From positions 806,001-870,000 of the forward strand of contig CP087563.1 in NCBI GenBank assembly GCA_020974905.1: a DNA stretch of 64,000 nucleotides. The letters are read 5' to 3'. A program made the position numbers and the translations under genes. How positions within the stretch are numbered: the first letter of the stretch is position 1; every line of letters starts with the position of its first letter. The DNA is from Planctomycetes bacterium syqfu (GTDB lineage: Bacteria > Planctomycetota > Phycisphaerae > Phycisphaerales > Phycisphaeraceae). Below the pieces are notes generated by a model. The model was not told the origin of the DNA. It saw only the letters and a list, made by a program, of their open reading frames with translations, and did no database searches. Positions 1-9,288 of this stretch are shown one piece after another.

Positions 1-1191
1 CCCGTATCGCCCTGCCACGTCGGAGTTACGACAGGATAAGCTCAGTGCCTTGGCGGTGGCGCAGAGGACTTCATCACCCATTTGATGACCGAGTGTGTCA
101 TTGATGAGTTTAAAGCCGTCCATGTCAAGCATGATGCAGGCAAGGTCCTGATTGTAGTGTTCGGCTTTGAGGAAGCAGCGTTTGAGTGTCTTGCCAATCT
201 CACGGCGATTCGCAAGACCGGTGAGGGAATCGGTTGCAGCCAGCGATTCGAACTGCTTGACGGTTTGAGCGAGTTGATGATTAAGGCGTTCGAGTTCGTG
301 GGTGCGTTCGACCACTTTGTGTTCGAGTTGTTCGTGGAGTTTGTCCTGGATGTCCTGATGTGTTCTCAGACGACTGATCATCAGGTGGAAGGCTTTGTTA
401 AGTAAGCCGATTTCGTCGGAACGATGGATATCGTGAACGGTAGGATAATGCCCCTCTGCCATGGCAATGCTGGCATCGATAATCTGGTTAAGCGGCCTGA
501 TCTGAATGCGCACCATCAGCAGGACGATGGGGATGATGACCACACAGACCAACAGTGCAGCACTGATCTGAATACTGCGAAGGTAGACGAGGGTCTGGGG
601 CAAGGTGCGATCGGAAACCGCTACAGTGAGATAGCCAAGCAATTGGCGCGGGCCTTTGAGTTCAATGCCCTGGTCTGGTGAATCGACAATGGTCGGTCGA
701 TGCCAGATGGGCACGCGTGAGACAGCCATTTCACCATGTTTGCCAAGCATCACAGGTTGTGTGATGGGCACCATGAGATTCTCCCCTGAAGCATCGAGCC
801 ACTTCTGATATTCCATCCATTCCTGTGCCTGAATGGCTTTGCGATACACCAGATGCTGGGTGGGATCATTGATGATGATAAACGAGAGGCGCTGATCAAG
901 ATTAAAACCTGAAATACGGGCATTGATGGCTCGTTCGGTTGGCATTTGGCCATCCGCTGCCAACTGATCAGACAACGCCACCGCCAGCAATTGGACATTG
1001 CGAGCGTGATGCTGATTCATGGCATTACGCGTCAGGCTATTAATCCAACTCACACAGATCAACGTCGGCAGGACTGCCACAAGAACCGTCAGGACCAGGA
1101 GCTTATGCTGCAAGGAAACACGCGGCCGCGTGGCAAAGGACACCGTCTGTGTCCGGGAATCATTCGGATTGACCGGGGCTGTTTGGCTCAT
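1..1191 (-). CDS. Membrane-bound HAMP-GGDEF diguanylate cyclase (3' end cut off by the window)
   Basis: Reading the minus strand from an ATG at 1191 gives 397 codons with no stop before the window edge. It predicts a short N-tail, a first membrane helix (about residues 30-50, LLVLTVLVAVLPTLICV), an extracytoplasmic sensor segment, a second helix (about 205-225), a HAMP-like linker, a heptad-rich coiled coil (LHEQLEHKVVERTHELERL) and the start of a GGDEF domain (TDSLTGLANRR, then DMDGFKLINDTLGHQMGD). The protein is cut at RYG, immediately before the expected GGDEF signature, so the active-site motif itself is not visible. By family it would make cyclic di-GMP at the inner membrane in response to a periplasmic signal; whether it is active or degenerate, and whether an EAL domain follows, cannot be seen. 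It is divergent from the TetR-type gene. Confidence 0.88.
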   Translation of the reverse strand, partial: MSQTAPVNPNDSRTQTVSFATRPRVSLQHKLLVLTVLVAVLPTLICVSWINSLTRNAMNQHHARNVQLLAVALSDQLAADGQMPTERAINARISGFNLDQRLSFIIINDPTQHLVYRKAIQAQEWMEYQKWLDASGENLMVPITQPVMLGKHGEMAVSRVPIWHRPTIVDSPDQGIELKGPRQLLGYLTVAVSDRTLPQTLVYLRSIQISAALLVCVVIIPIVLLMVRIQIRPLNQIIDASIAMAEGHYPTVHDIHRSDEIGLLNKAFHLMISRLRTHQDIQDKLHEQLEHKVVERTHELERLNHQLAQTVKQFESLAATDSLTGLANRREIGKTLKRCFLKAEHYNQDLACIMLDMDGFKLINDTLGHQMGDEVLCATAKALSLSCRNSDVAGRYG

Positions 1192-1652
1192 CGTCAACGG
1201 TTACATCGTCCGAAAAAATTCACGGCCTTAGCGGGTTATCCCCCATATCCGACTGAACATGACAATCCTGATCGTTACGTTCGGCACCACCAACCCAACC
1301 GACAAGATGTCCGGATTGAATGACAATATTGTCGGATGATGGATTTGTTTTCGGAGTTGGTGAATTCATGCCAGACATTGATCAAGCCATTGACGGCAGC
1401 GAGGGTCTGAACAGGTTATTTTTCCCAAAATGATGGCATGCCGGGCATCGCTGTGACAGATGAAGTTGGTGCTTGCTGTGTTTTTTATCTTCTGTTTCCA
1501 ATGGTTTAGAGCAGGGGACGTTGTTTGTGGAGTCCGATATAAACCTTGCCTGTCACTGTATAATCCACAAACCTTACCCATTTGCTGCAAACAGGTCTTG
1601 ACAGATGGCGCAATCTGGGAACAATGGGGTCTTGTTCACAAGGAGGTGAACC
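1192..1652. promoter_or_regulatory. 461-bp divergent intergenic region between the GGDEF and TetR-type genes
   Basis: No convincing gene is seen; the short frames here lack family features. There is an inverted repeat CCGACAA (1299-1305) / TTGTCGG (1329-1335) enclosing a 12-bp palindrome GACAATATTGTC (1322-1333), a reasonable operator shape for an autoregulated TetR protein. A TATAAT box lies at 1559-1564 without a good -35. TTGACA at 1598-1603 has only a weak -10 (ACAATG) 17 bp on. A very strong Shine-Dalgarno AAGGAGGTGA occupies 1640-1649. Promoter assignments are guesses. Confidence 0.4.
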
Positions 1653-2396
1653 TTGACAGCTACCAATCATCGCATCAACGAGGCTGTTTCCAGCCATGTA
1701 GCACCGGTATCGGAACCGGCTGCCCACCATCAACCCCCACATACCCCCGCTCAGCTCAGCCGCACCCAGATTCTGGAGGCGACGTTTTTCTGTCTGCGCG
1801 AAGAAGGCTATGAGGCGACGACCATCCGTCGGATCGCCAAGCGTCTGGATTGTGCCATTGGCTCGATCTATCGCTACTTCAAGGATAAACGCGACCTGCT
1901 CTCTGCCGTGACCCAGGAACTGCTCCAACCCGTCGTCGTGGGTCTGGAAAACGGCAGTCCGATCGACCGCAGCATCGGCATGTACTGTCGCCTTGCAACA
2001 GGTGACGCCGAGGCGTACCGTCTGATGTTCTGGCTGGCATGCAAGAGTCAGTTCGATACCGACCTGCCGGAAGTCGTCAAGGCCATCATCGGTCACTGGG
2101 GCAAACAACTGGGGGACGAAACCAAGGCTGCGAGCCTCTGGGCCATGCTTCACGGCCTGATCATTCTCAACCGTCCTGAAGACCAGATTCTCAACCAGAC
2201 CCTCGGCCAACTCGGTCAACTGCCTGCCACAACAGCCGGACCGGTTATGGTGGACGCCCAGGCTGCCGCTCCACAGGCAGTGGCACCGACTGAAGACCAA
2301 CCGGAGCAGTCACCCGAGGTGGTGATCATGCCCAACCTGCAAATGCCCAACGCTGCAGCGAAGGAAAAGTCTGCCGAGGACATGACGCTTCTGTAA
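1653..2396 (+). CDS. TetR/AcrR-family transcriptional regulator
   Basis: 247 residues from a TTG start at 1653, chosen because AAGGAGGTGA (1640-1649) sits 3 nt before it and no ATG start fits. A proline/histidine-rich N-tail precedes a TetR helix-turn-helix at about residues 38-82 (RTQILEATFFCLREEGYEATTIRRIAKRLD followed by GSIYRYFKDKRDLL). The C-terminal ligand-binding half is divergent, and the last ~50 residues are Pro/Ala/Glu-rich and probably disordered. Its TAA stop overlaps the ATG of ispE (TAATG at 2394-2398), so the two are translationally coupled, an unusual partner for an isoprenoid gene. Ligand and targets are unknown; it may control itself and the divergent GGDEF gene. Confidence 0.85.
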   Translation: MTATNHRINEAVSSHVAPVSEPAAHHQPPHTPAQLSRTQILEATFFCLREEGYEATTIRRIAKRLDCAIGSIYRYFKDKRDLLSAVTQELLQPVVVGLENGSPIDRSIGMYCRLATGDAEAYRLMFWLACKSQFDTDLPEVVKAIIGHWGKQLGDETKAASLWAMLHGLIILNRPEDQILNQTLGQLGQLPATTAGPVMVDAQAAAPQAVAPTEDQPEQSPEVVIMPNLQMPNAAAKEKSAEDMTLL

Positions 2397-3316
2397 TGTC
2401 TCAAAGTCAGTCCACCATCCAATTAAACTGCCCGGCCAAAGTCAACCTGGCATTGTCTGTCGGTGCGCCTCTGGCCAACGGCATGCATCCCATTGCAAGC
2501 CTCATGTGCACGCTTGATTTTGGGGATCAATTGACCCTGATAAAAACACAAGACATCAGTCAGTTCGATATCCAATTCGACAAGCTGCATCCTGATGACG
2601 ATTCGACCATGGGCGAGGTTGACTGGCCATTGGAAAAAGACTTGGCCTACCGGGCCTGGCAGTTGATGCAGAAACTCACCGGGCGTGACTTGCCGATCCA
2701 TGCTGCGTTCAATAAACGCATCCCCGCCGGGGCAGGTTTGGCTGGTGGTTCAGGCAACGCAGCGGGCATGCTCGTGGGGCTCAATCAACTCTTTGACCTG
2801 CAATTGACCACGCTCACGTTAACGGAATTGGCGCAACAACTCGGTAGTGATGTCGTCTTTGTGGTTCATGCCATACAGGAAAAGCACAACGGCGCCCTGG
2901 TGACAGGATTGGGGGAAATCATCACCCCCATCTCGCTGCACGGTCAATTGAACATGGTCTTGATCTTCCCGCCCTTTGGCTGTCCAACCGGACCGGTGTA
3001 CAAAGCCTTTGACCAATTACTCGAAAACACCGGCAAGGAACCGGACCTGCCCATGGTCCAGCAAATGGCGGGGAAGCTGGCGATCGAACCAACTGATCCC
3101 TTTAACGATCTGGCCTCCGCTGCATGCAAGATTCAACCGGAGTTAGCCATATTGCAACAGGACATCACGGATATGCTCAAACATCCGGTACACATCACCG
3201 GCTCAGGTTCGACAATGTTCATGCTCTATCCCGATGCGCCATCATCATCCGAAGCTGCCAAACACATCACCCAAACCATGGGCCTCAAGTGTATCGCCAC
3301 GCAGACGCAAATCTGA
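2396..3316 (+). CDS. ispE: 4-diphosphocytidyl-2-C-methyl-D-erythritol kinase
   Basis: 306 residues, GHMP-kinase fold. ATP-dependent phosphorylation of CDP-methylerythritol, the fourth step of the non-mevalonate (MEP) pathway to isoprenoids, in the cytosol. Visible signatures: N-terminal PAKVNLALSVG substrate-binding strand, the glycine-rich ATP loop PAGAGLAGGSGNAAG (about residues 110-124), and the C-terminal GHMP motif ITGSGSTMFML (about 265-275). Length is normal for the family (280-310). The start overlaps the stop of the upstream regulator by one base. The MEP pathway is the usual bacterial route and fits a planctomycete. Confidence 0.93.
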   Translation: MSQSQSTIQLNCPAKVNLALSVGAPLANGMHPIASLMCTLDFGDQLTLIKTQDISQFDIQFDKLHPDDDSTMGEVDWPLEKDLAYRAWQLMQKLTGRDLPIHAAFNKRIPAGAGLAGGSGNAAGMLVGLNQLFDLQLTTLTLTELAQQLGSDVVFVVHAIQEKHNGALVTGLGEIITPISLHGQLNMVLIFPPFGCPTGPVYKAFDQLLENTGKEPDLPMVQQMAGKLAIEPTDPFNDLASAACKIQPELAILQQDITDMLKHPVHITGSGSTMFMLYPDAPSSSEAAKHITQTMGLKCIATQTQI

Positions 3317-3409
3317 ATGACATTGCCTCACGCATTGCATTTCTATCACTCACTCACCTATAACATGAGATGTCACATTTACGAACCGTCAAAGCCCGGA
3401 GAAATATAG

Positions 3410-3432
3410 CCGAGTCATCTTGACTCGGTTGT
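3410..3432. terminator. Hairpin between the convergent ispE and O-antigen-ligase genes
   Basis: Perfect 8-bp arms CCGAGTCA (3410-3417) and TGACTCGG (3421-3428) with a 3-nt loop, followed by TTGTCTTGG. The T tract is weak, so this is only a candidate shared terminator, but it lies in the correct convergent position. Confidence 0.45.
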
Positions 3433-3482
3433 CTTGGAACGAAGACATTCAAATCAGTTGGAAAGAACACCAATCACAAAGA

Positions 3483-5846
3483 TCACGATCCTGTTTTGGC
3501 ATTCTCACTGGCTTTGCGAATACGTGTCAGACAACGGTCACGATCTTTTTCCGAGAGTTGTTTACCCGGATCCAGGTAAGACTGATCGCTGAGTTTAATG
3601 GTCTTTTCGTACATCGTCTTGGCTTCCATCACACGTCCGACTTCCCAGTAGAGATCAGCCAATGCCAGGTGGTCCGAGAGGCCATAGGGGTTAAGCAGAA
3701 TGATCTCACTCCAGGCAGAGATCGCGTTGAACTTACGCCCTGGTTCATCAAACCATTTTGCAGCAAGTAACTGCAGGTTGGCTTTCTGGCGCATGATCGT
3801 CAGGTTCTTCGGGCAAGCTTCCATGGCTTTAGCGCTGAGTGCTTCGGCATGGGTGAACATCTGATTGGCGCGACTGATCTGTCCCATGCGATGTTGGGCT
3901 TGAGCCAACTCCGCTAAAAGCTGTATCCGCCAATGCCATGCCTTGGGAGAGTTGGGGATGGTGTTATTGGCCTGCTCCAGATAACCGATGGCATTGAGAA
4001 ACGCATCGCTGCCGTTCTGCCCTGCCTGATTCTGGGCATGTGACATCTGCAACTGTGATGCGGCGTTGGCAAGATACGTTTGAAAAATCGTCATGGGCTT
4101 GGCGCCACGCGATATGGTCATCACCATCAACGCAATCATCGCAATGGGTAAAATAAGCCTGAAAACAAAGGGTTTTTCGTTGGGTTCGGTTTTGTCTCGA
4201 TTTTTATGTAAATGACCCGCACCGGCCAAAGCAACGATGAACATGGCCACGATACACGCGCCTTCATGAAAGAAGGACATCTCAATCTGATTGTGAATCA
4301 ATAGCGCACTAGCAGCAACAAACAATCCTGTCCGTGTCGCTGAATCTGTCAACCAACCTTCACTGATAAGCACGCTGGTCAGGACAATAAAACCAATCGC
4401 CCCACCGGTAAATCCGAGCAGGGATTCAGGTGTCAACAGCGCAATGGATTGAACTGCAAACCGCCAGCCAAAGAGCATCAATGCCAACGCGCAGACCACA
4501 ATGATGGTTTTGTCTTTCACCCCTTTGGGTGATAACAACGCATGCGGATCAGGGACACCGGTGAGTTCCTCCCCTGCCAATTGACCGCCTTTGCACACCC
4601 AGCCAACCAGTAGCAGACTCCAGCACAGGCCACCAATCCCAAGCGAAAGGACCTGGTCCATGAAGACGTTGTGTGTGCTGGTGACTTCCTCGGGGTTCAG
4701 CGGGTCTTTGTAAATGACATAGGCCTGCTTGAACTGCCCGGGACCAAGTCCCCAGAACAGGGTGTCCTTGGACATGTGCCCTGCAACGCGCGTTGCGCCT
4801 TGCCAATACTGGAAACGGAATAGCAGGCTGCGTTCGCCCTTATCCGTCTTGGGGATGCCACCAAACTCATACCGTGCCACAACAGCCAACGACGCACCTG
4901 CGATGAGTAGCAACGCGAGAATGGGTAACGTCAAACGTGATCGCTCCGTTGTCCGACTGATCCACCAGCAGGCGATGCAGAGAATCCCACCAGCAACCAA
5001 CACCGCGACCGCGCCTTTGGAGTGTGTCAGGTAAATGGCAGCCAAGCCCAGGATCACTGCTGCGCCGGGGACAATCGCCCATGTTGCCCGCCATTGTCTT
5101 GCAACATGGCCACTGACGATCACACCAAGCAAGGTCAGCGATGCGAGAATCGAACCATACACATTGGATAAACCAAACGAACCGGTCGCATCATTGAACA
5201 TCAACCGCCGGACATAAAGCTGATGCTGTGCTGAGCCCTTGGCCCAACCGCGTGCTGAGAGAAAAGCCTCTTCATTTTCCTGAAACATTTTCACGGTCGC
5301 AGGATGTTCAATGAGAACGAATATAATCGAACCAAAGGCCATCGGGATAAGCATTGCAAGGAGCGATGCCACCGCCAACCGTCGCAAACGATCGTGTTCA
5401 GCCAGGTGACGCCCTGCGAGCGCGATCGCCATCGCACCGGCCCAGAGCATCGAACGATGCATACTCTGGACATTGTCATTCATGTGATACCAGCAAAAGC
5501 CCATGCCGATCATGGCAAGGATGCAACTGGTCCAGGCAATCTTCCGCCCTGCCAGATGATGGAAGATCATCACCAGGGCACTGAGCCCCATCCCAATCAC
5601 CGAAATCCACGCACTGGCGGTCGGCCCCATCACCGTGATCGGAGTCCCTGCAGACTCAGACCGCGGGTCCACATCAAAATGAATGATCGGTAACACCGGC
5701 ACCATCATCTGCACCAGCACCACAGCCAGCACACACAACGACAACACCGTCAGCACATGATCCGGCCAACGCAATGACTGCTGAACTTTGGGCTCAGCCG
5801 CACGTGCTGCTGACTGTGCATTGGGTACCGATTGCAATTGGGACAT
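3483..5846 (-). CDS. O-antigen ligase / Wzy-type polymerase family membrane protein with C-terminal TPR region
   Basis: 787 residues. A Pro/Gln/Ala-rich start is followed by roughly a dozen hydrophobic helices up to about residue 570. The family's large extracytoplasmic loop is recognisable, with FRFQYWQGATRVAGHMSKDTLFWGLGPGQFKQAY (split by the family motif GLGPGQF) and THNVFMDQVLSLGIGG (about 375-415), the Wzy_C/O-antigen ligase signature. The last ~200 residues are Ala/Leu/Glu-rich helical repeats (YLEQANNTIPNSPKAWHWR, ALADLYWEVGRVMEAK) that look like TPRs. Family members join or polymerise glycans at the inner membrane; the exact glycan is unknown. No other polysaccharide genes are nearby, so its pathway cannot be named. 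Confidence 0.8.
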   Translation of the reverse strand: MSQLQSVPNAQSAARAAEPKVQQSLRWPDHVLTVLSLCVLAVVLVQMMVPVLPIIHFDVDPRSESAGTPITVMGPTASAWISVIGMGLSALVMIFHHLAGRKIAWTSCILAMIGMGFCWYHMNDNVQSMHRSMLWAGAMAIALAGRHLAEHDRLRRLAVASLLAMLIPMAFGSIIFVLIEHPATVKMFQENEEAFLSARGWAKGSAQHQLYVRRLMFNDATGSFGLSNVYGSILASLTLLGVIVSGHVARQWRATWAIVPGAAVILGLAAIYLTHSKGAVAVLVAGGILCIACWWISRTTERSRLTLPILALLLIAGASLAVVARYEFGGIPKTDKGERSLLFRFQYWQGATRVAGHMSKDTLFWGLGPGQFKQAYVIYKDPLNPEEVTSTHNVFMDQVLSLGIGGLCWSLLLVGWVCKGGQLAGEELTGVPDPHALLSPKGVKDKTIIVVCALALMLFGWRFAVQSIALLTPESLLGFTGGAIGFIVLTSVLISEGWLTDSATRTGLFVAASALLIHNQIEMSFFHEGACIVAMFIVALAGAGHLHKNRDKTEPNEKPFVFRLILPIAMIALMVMTISRGAKPMTIFQTYLANAASQLQMSHAQNQAGQNGSDAFLNAIGYLEQANNTIPNSPKAWHWRIQLLAELAQAQHRMGQISRANQMFTHAEALSAKAMEACPKNLTIMRQKANLQLLAAKWFDEPGRKFNAISAWSEIILLNPYGLSDHLALADLYWEVGRVMEAKTMYEKTIKLSDQSYLDPGKQLSEKDRDRCLTRIRKASENAKTGS

Positions 5847-5961
5847 AGGATCACTCCATCACCTGCAAAATGCCGTGTATCACTATAGTTTTCGGTTCAT
5901 TCGGTGTTTTGACAAGAAAAAGTAATACCAATTTCAAGCAATCGAATCTTATTCAACTCGA

Positions 5962-6576
5962 TCACGAAATTGCAATGGGTGTCTGACGTACCAGTTTCTC
6001 CGAGCCCATAACTGAAACATACAAATAAAACAGTCCTGCGAATAATAATACGACAGGCGGTGCATATTCCCAAAAACCTTTGCTTGATGTGTTATCCGTA
6101 AACGCCCAATGAAACATGGCAAATGAAACGATCAAAATAATGACACCGATACCAAACTGAATGAGTCTTCTAAAACGCACACTTGCCATACTCCATTGCG
6201 ATTTGAAAATATGGACACGCGGCTCGGGAATCATCTCAAAAAATGGTTTGATAACGACACGATCACCGGCATGACGCATCTCAATGAGCAATCTCTCTGT
6301 TTCCTCATCTCGTTTGCCTTTGCTATGTTGCCAATCCTGATAGCGTTTAGTGCAGTAGACACTGACGTTGTAAATCAAAGCATAAACAGAACGCGGTAAA
6401 GGCTCATCAGGTGCAAAACATTCCTGAACCTGCCCAACCCATTTCAGGTAACGCTCTGCCCAACGTTCCGGTAATTTTCCTTTGTTGAGCAGTTGACTGA
6501 ACACCAGATTCTGCTGATAGATAGACCGCAGTAGTTGATCAGCCTCCAGCAACAGTTCATCCCGGTCAATTGACAT
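5962..6576 (-). CDS. Unknown protein with two C-terminal membrane helices
   Basis: 204 residues, no family recognised. The first ~130 residues are soluble, charged and probably helical (Trp/Tyr-rich around WAERYLKWVGQVQECF). Two hydrophobic helices follow at about 140-160 (LIQFGIGVIILIVSFAMFHW) and 172-190 (YAPPVVLLFAGLFYLYVSV), with a short cytoplasmic tail. It lies 3 nt downstream of the lipoprotein gene at 6580-7944, so the two are probably cotranscribed and may act together at the envelope. Codon use looks like the neighbours. Confidence 0.7.
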   Translation of the reverse strand: MSIDRDELLLEADQLLRSIYQQNLVFSQLLNKGKLPERWAERYLKWVGQVQECFAPDEPLPRSVYALIYNVSVYCTKRYQDWQHSKGKRDEETERLLIEMRHAGDRVVIKPFFEMIPEPRVHIFKSQWSMASVRFRRLIQFGIGVIILIVSFAMFHWAFTDNTSSKGFWEYAPPVVLLFAGLFYLYVSVMGSEKLVRQTPIAIS

Positions 6577-6579
6577 GGC

Positions 6580-7944
6580 TCAGTTATTCCGCAGATTGGT
6601 TACAGGTTTTTCGCCATTACGGGCTGTCGTTCTCTGTGAGGCAACCAGTGTGATGGGCACGGTGACTTCATCAAAACTGCTGGCATTGACGTCGTGAATA
6701 CGGACTTTCAAACGATACTTACCCACACCAAGACGGGCGGGCAGGTGGAGCAGTTGCACGGTGAAGAAATCCCGACGCTTGTTGCGAGAAACATCGACGA
6801 TGCGTTCCTGGGGCAGATGCCAGACGCGCACGCCATCTGCATCGGTGTACAGGGCAACTTCCTGTGACAGGTGAACTCGGAACTGTTGGCCGTCATGGAT
6901 GCTCGTGAAATTCTCAAGCTCCACGTAGAGAATCAACGGCTGTTCGACGCCAGCTAAAAACGTGGTGGACTCAAAGGGTTCATAGACACCATAGCCGGAG
7001 ACCGTGCGACAGAATTCGATCTTGCCGATGCGGGTTGATGCTGGGCCAAAGAGCTTGTTGATCTGATCGTTCATCGCAGATTGCTGGTCGGCACCGGGTT
7101 GCCTGTCATCTGCTTTGGGCGTCGACTGCTTGAGCAGGGTCTGCAACACCAGCGTGTGCATCTTGCGGACCTGCTGCAGTTCATTGGGATTTAAATCACG
7201 CAAGTCCGAAGGCTGAAGCAGGTTTTCATTGCAGCTTAATGACAGACTCGAAAGTGCCAAGGCTTTTTGCAACGCAGTCTGATCACTCTGGCGAATGTTG
7301 GCAGTGAGTTTATGCGTCAACGTCGCTGTGTCCGCAGGCTCGGCAACGGCATTGGTTACAGGGACAATCTGTACTGGTGTCACTGCGGGTGTCGGTTCGA
7401 CAACTGGCCTGGGCTGAGGCTTGGTCGAAGCAACATTGGCTTTGGGAGCGGGAATCGCAGGTTCATCTGGACGCAGATCAAGCCACTGCACTTCGGGAAG
7501 CGGGTTGGCATCGGTGACGGTATTCATTGCAGTCGATCGTGAACCACGCTGTTGATCCAAGGCAGATGCCAGACGATTAACTTGCGGGTCCGGCGCGGGC
7601 TTTGTCTGCTGGACAGGATGGGTGGTTACAACAGGTGTTTGACGTGGCTCTGGTTTGTGTTGGACTTGCTGACGTTGACGAGCCTGCTGTCGCTCAAGTG
7701 CTTCAAGAAGCATGTCAGCATGCGCCTGAATCTTGGCGTTCAGATCATCGTCTGCGTTTGCGGTTTGATCAGCAGTCTGCGTATTTGCTGATGCAACAGT
7801 CTCCGTAGCTTTGTCCGGCGTGTTGTTGTCCGCCTTGGTATCAGACTGACCGAGCATGCTGCAGCCAAGAAGTGTCAATGAGACAGCCACTGTGAATAAC
7901 AGCTTCGCCAGAGATCCGACATTGAGTGTAGTCGCCTCACGCAT
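6580..7944 (-). CDS. Putative lipoprotein of unknown function
   Basis: 454 residues from an ATG at 7944, chosen over an ATG 27 nt upstream because GGAGG lies 5 nt before it. The N-terminus is a lipoprotein signal peptide with lipobox LLGC (cysteine near residue 28). Residues ~30-215 are low complexity (Gln/Pro/Thr/Ala, e.g. RQQARQRQQVQHKPEPRQTP), likely a periplasmic spacer. The C-terminal ~230 residues form a compact domain with beta-rich sequence (YGVYEPFESTTFLAGVEQPLILYVELENF, split here by family-neutral residues) that resembles domains seen in planctomycete envelope proteins, but no function can be assigned. It probably forms a two-gene unit with the downstream 204-residue membrane protein. 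Confidence 0.75.
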   Translation of the reverse strand: MREATTLNVGSLAKLLFTVAVSLTLLGCSMLGQSDTKADNNTPDKATETVASANTQTADQTANADDDLNAKIQAHADMLLEALERQQARQRQQVQHKPEPRQTPVVTTHPVQQTKPAPDPQVNRLASALDQQRGSRSTAMNTVTDANPLPEVQWLDLRPDEPAIPAPKANVASTKPQPRPVVEPTPAVTPVQIVPVTNAVAEPADTATLTHKLTANIRQSDQTALQKALALSSLSLSCNENLLQPSDLRDLNPNELQQVRKMHTLVLQTLLKQSTPKADDRQPGADQQSAMNDQINKLFGPASTRIGKIEFCRTVSGYGVYEPFESTTFLAGVEQPLILYVELENFTSIHDGQQFRVHLSQEVALYTDADGVRVWHLPQERIVDVSRNKRRDFFTVQLLHLPARLGVGKYRLKVRIHDVNASSFDEVTVPITLVASQRTTARNGEKPVTNLRNN

Positions 7945-8065
7945 CTTGCCTCCAATGCAATTTTCCCACATCCACCCTTGCTTTACCGAATAATCGGCAT
8001 CAAAACTTCCGGGGGGCTGGGGAGGGCTCCTCCTGAGCCTGCGCTGTGCTTTTTTGATTGTCAGG

Positions 8066-8090
8066 GTTCGACATCAATCCAATGTCGAAC
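8066..8090 (-). terminator. Hairpin just downstream of holA
   Basis: Perfect 9-bp arms GTTCGACAT (8066-8074) and ATGTCGAAC (8082-8090) with a 7-nt loop, 9 bp after the holA stop on its transcript. No U tract follows, so it may be a Rho-assisted end or RNA stabiliser rather than an intrinsic terminator. Confidence 0.4.
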
Positions 8091-8099
8091 GTGTAAACA

Positions 8100-9137
8100 T
8101 TAGTTTAACGAATCGGACAGAATTGTGCAGAAACATTCCAGATTTCTCATCGCATTTCCGAGCCCACTTTTGGAGCCTGCATCCGCTCTGACCACCTGAT
8201 CGAGCAACGCCCCTGCCCGATACTCCGGCAGTCTTCTGAGCAGACTCATAAACAGCGTCTGACGCGGCCCCCAGAGCTTCATCTGGCGGGAAATCTCGGC
8301 ATCGGCGGCACCGGCTTTACGCATCTGAATCGCAACATTGAGCTTGCGCATCAGGTCCGCGACAAAGTAAAGCACCAGCACCTCATGCTGATTGGACAGG
8401 TCCACCAACTCGTGGATCTTTTCGATGGCTTTGCCCCCTGCCGTCTTGCCCAGGGCATTGCCACTACTCAACGCCTGGAGGATGGCTTCCTGGACCACCC
8501 ACGCCTGCTCGTCACTGGATCGGCCGACGACCTGGTCGATGAGTTTCTCATCAATCTTGGCATCGGGTTCGACCAGCAGTGACAGCTTGGCCAGTTCAGC
8601 ATCAAGTCGCATCAGGTCACAGCCAATGCGACTGACAAGTATCTGGGCGGTTGCTTTATCGAGTTTACATTTGTGGACTTTGGATTGGGCAACCAGCCAC
8701 GTCGCAGCCACCGCCGGGGTGGGTGCATCACATTTGATCAGACAGCCGACCTTGTCGATCGCCTTATCGAGATTGCCCTTGTTCCACTTGGTGCTGCGGA
8801 GCACCAGCGTGCCATGGTCCACCGGACTCTCGGCATAGCGTGTGAGTGCATCACGGTGTTCCTTGGCAAACTCATCGGCTTCATCGACGATGACCATCTT
8901 GTACTGCTGCATCAAGCCGTAGCTGCGCAGTTCATCGAACACCTCTGCCAGCGAACAGTCCGAAGCATTGAACTGGATGGTCTGCACCTCACCATGGGCT
9001 TCTTCCATGATGGATCGCAGCTGCTGCATGTACTGTTTCTTGAGCATCATCTCCGGCCCGTAGAGAACACAAATGCGAATATTCTCGTCGAGCGAAACGT
9101 CGTTGGATCCGGATTTTTTCGTCGTGCGTTTGGCCAT
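8100..9137 (-). CDS. holA: DNA polymerase III subunit delta
   Basis: 345 residues. Clamp-loader subunit that opens the sliding clamp during replication. Family features: N-terminal CVLYGPEMMLKKQYMQQL (position of the delta nucleotide-binding-like fold), KMVIVDEADEF at about 80-90, GCDLMRLDAELAKLSLL near 180, and the C-terminal collar region ending in LECFCTILSDSLN. The N-tail is basic (MAKRTTKKSG), common in planctomycetes. Length matches the usual 330-350. No strong Shine-Dalgarno precedes the ATG. It stands alone between a lipoprotein gene and mgtE. Confidence 0.88.
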   Translation of the reverse strand: MAKRTTKKSGSNDVSLDENIRICVLYGPEMMLKKQYMQQLRSIMEEAHGEVQTIQFNASDCSLAEVFDELRSYGLMQQYKMVIVDEADEFAKEHRDALTRYAESPVDHGTLVLRSTKWNKGNLDKAIDKVGCLIKCDAPTPAVAATWLVAQSKVHKCKLDKATAQILVSRIGCDLMRLDAELAKLSLLVEPDAKIDEKLIDQVVGRSSDEQAWVVQEAILQALSSGNALGKTAGGKAIEKIHELVDLSNQHEVLVLYFVADLMRKLNVAIQMRKAGAADAEISRQMKLWGPRQTLFMSLLRRLPEYRAGALLDQVVRADAGSKSGLGNAMRNLECFCTILSDSLN

Positions 9138-9288
9138 GGCTTTGTGTATTTAAGGAACTAGGGACTAGTTAGTGAACATCCTTGGTTCAAAGTACCTGTC
9201 ATCGTCAATCTCATATGTCCCATTCTCTGTCGTCACTCTATTCTGTCTTACCCCTAATCCCAAATCCCTAATCACCAATCCCTGACAT

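Noticed and set aside
1506-2300. 264-codon minus-strand frame over the TetR gene
   Set aside because: The plus strand has a strong Shine-Dalgarno and a clear TetR HTH; the minus frame has neither start signal nor family features.
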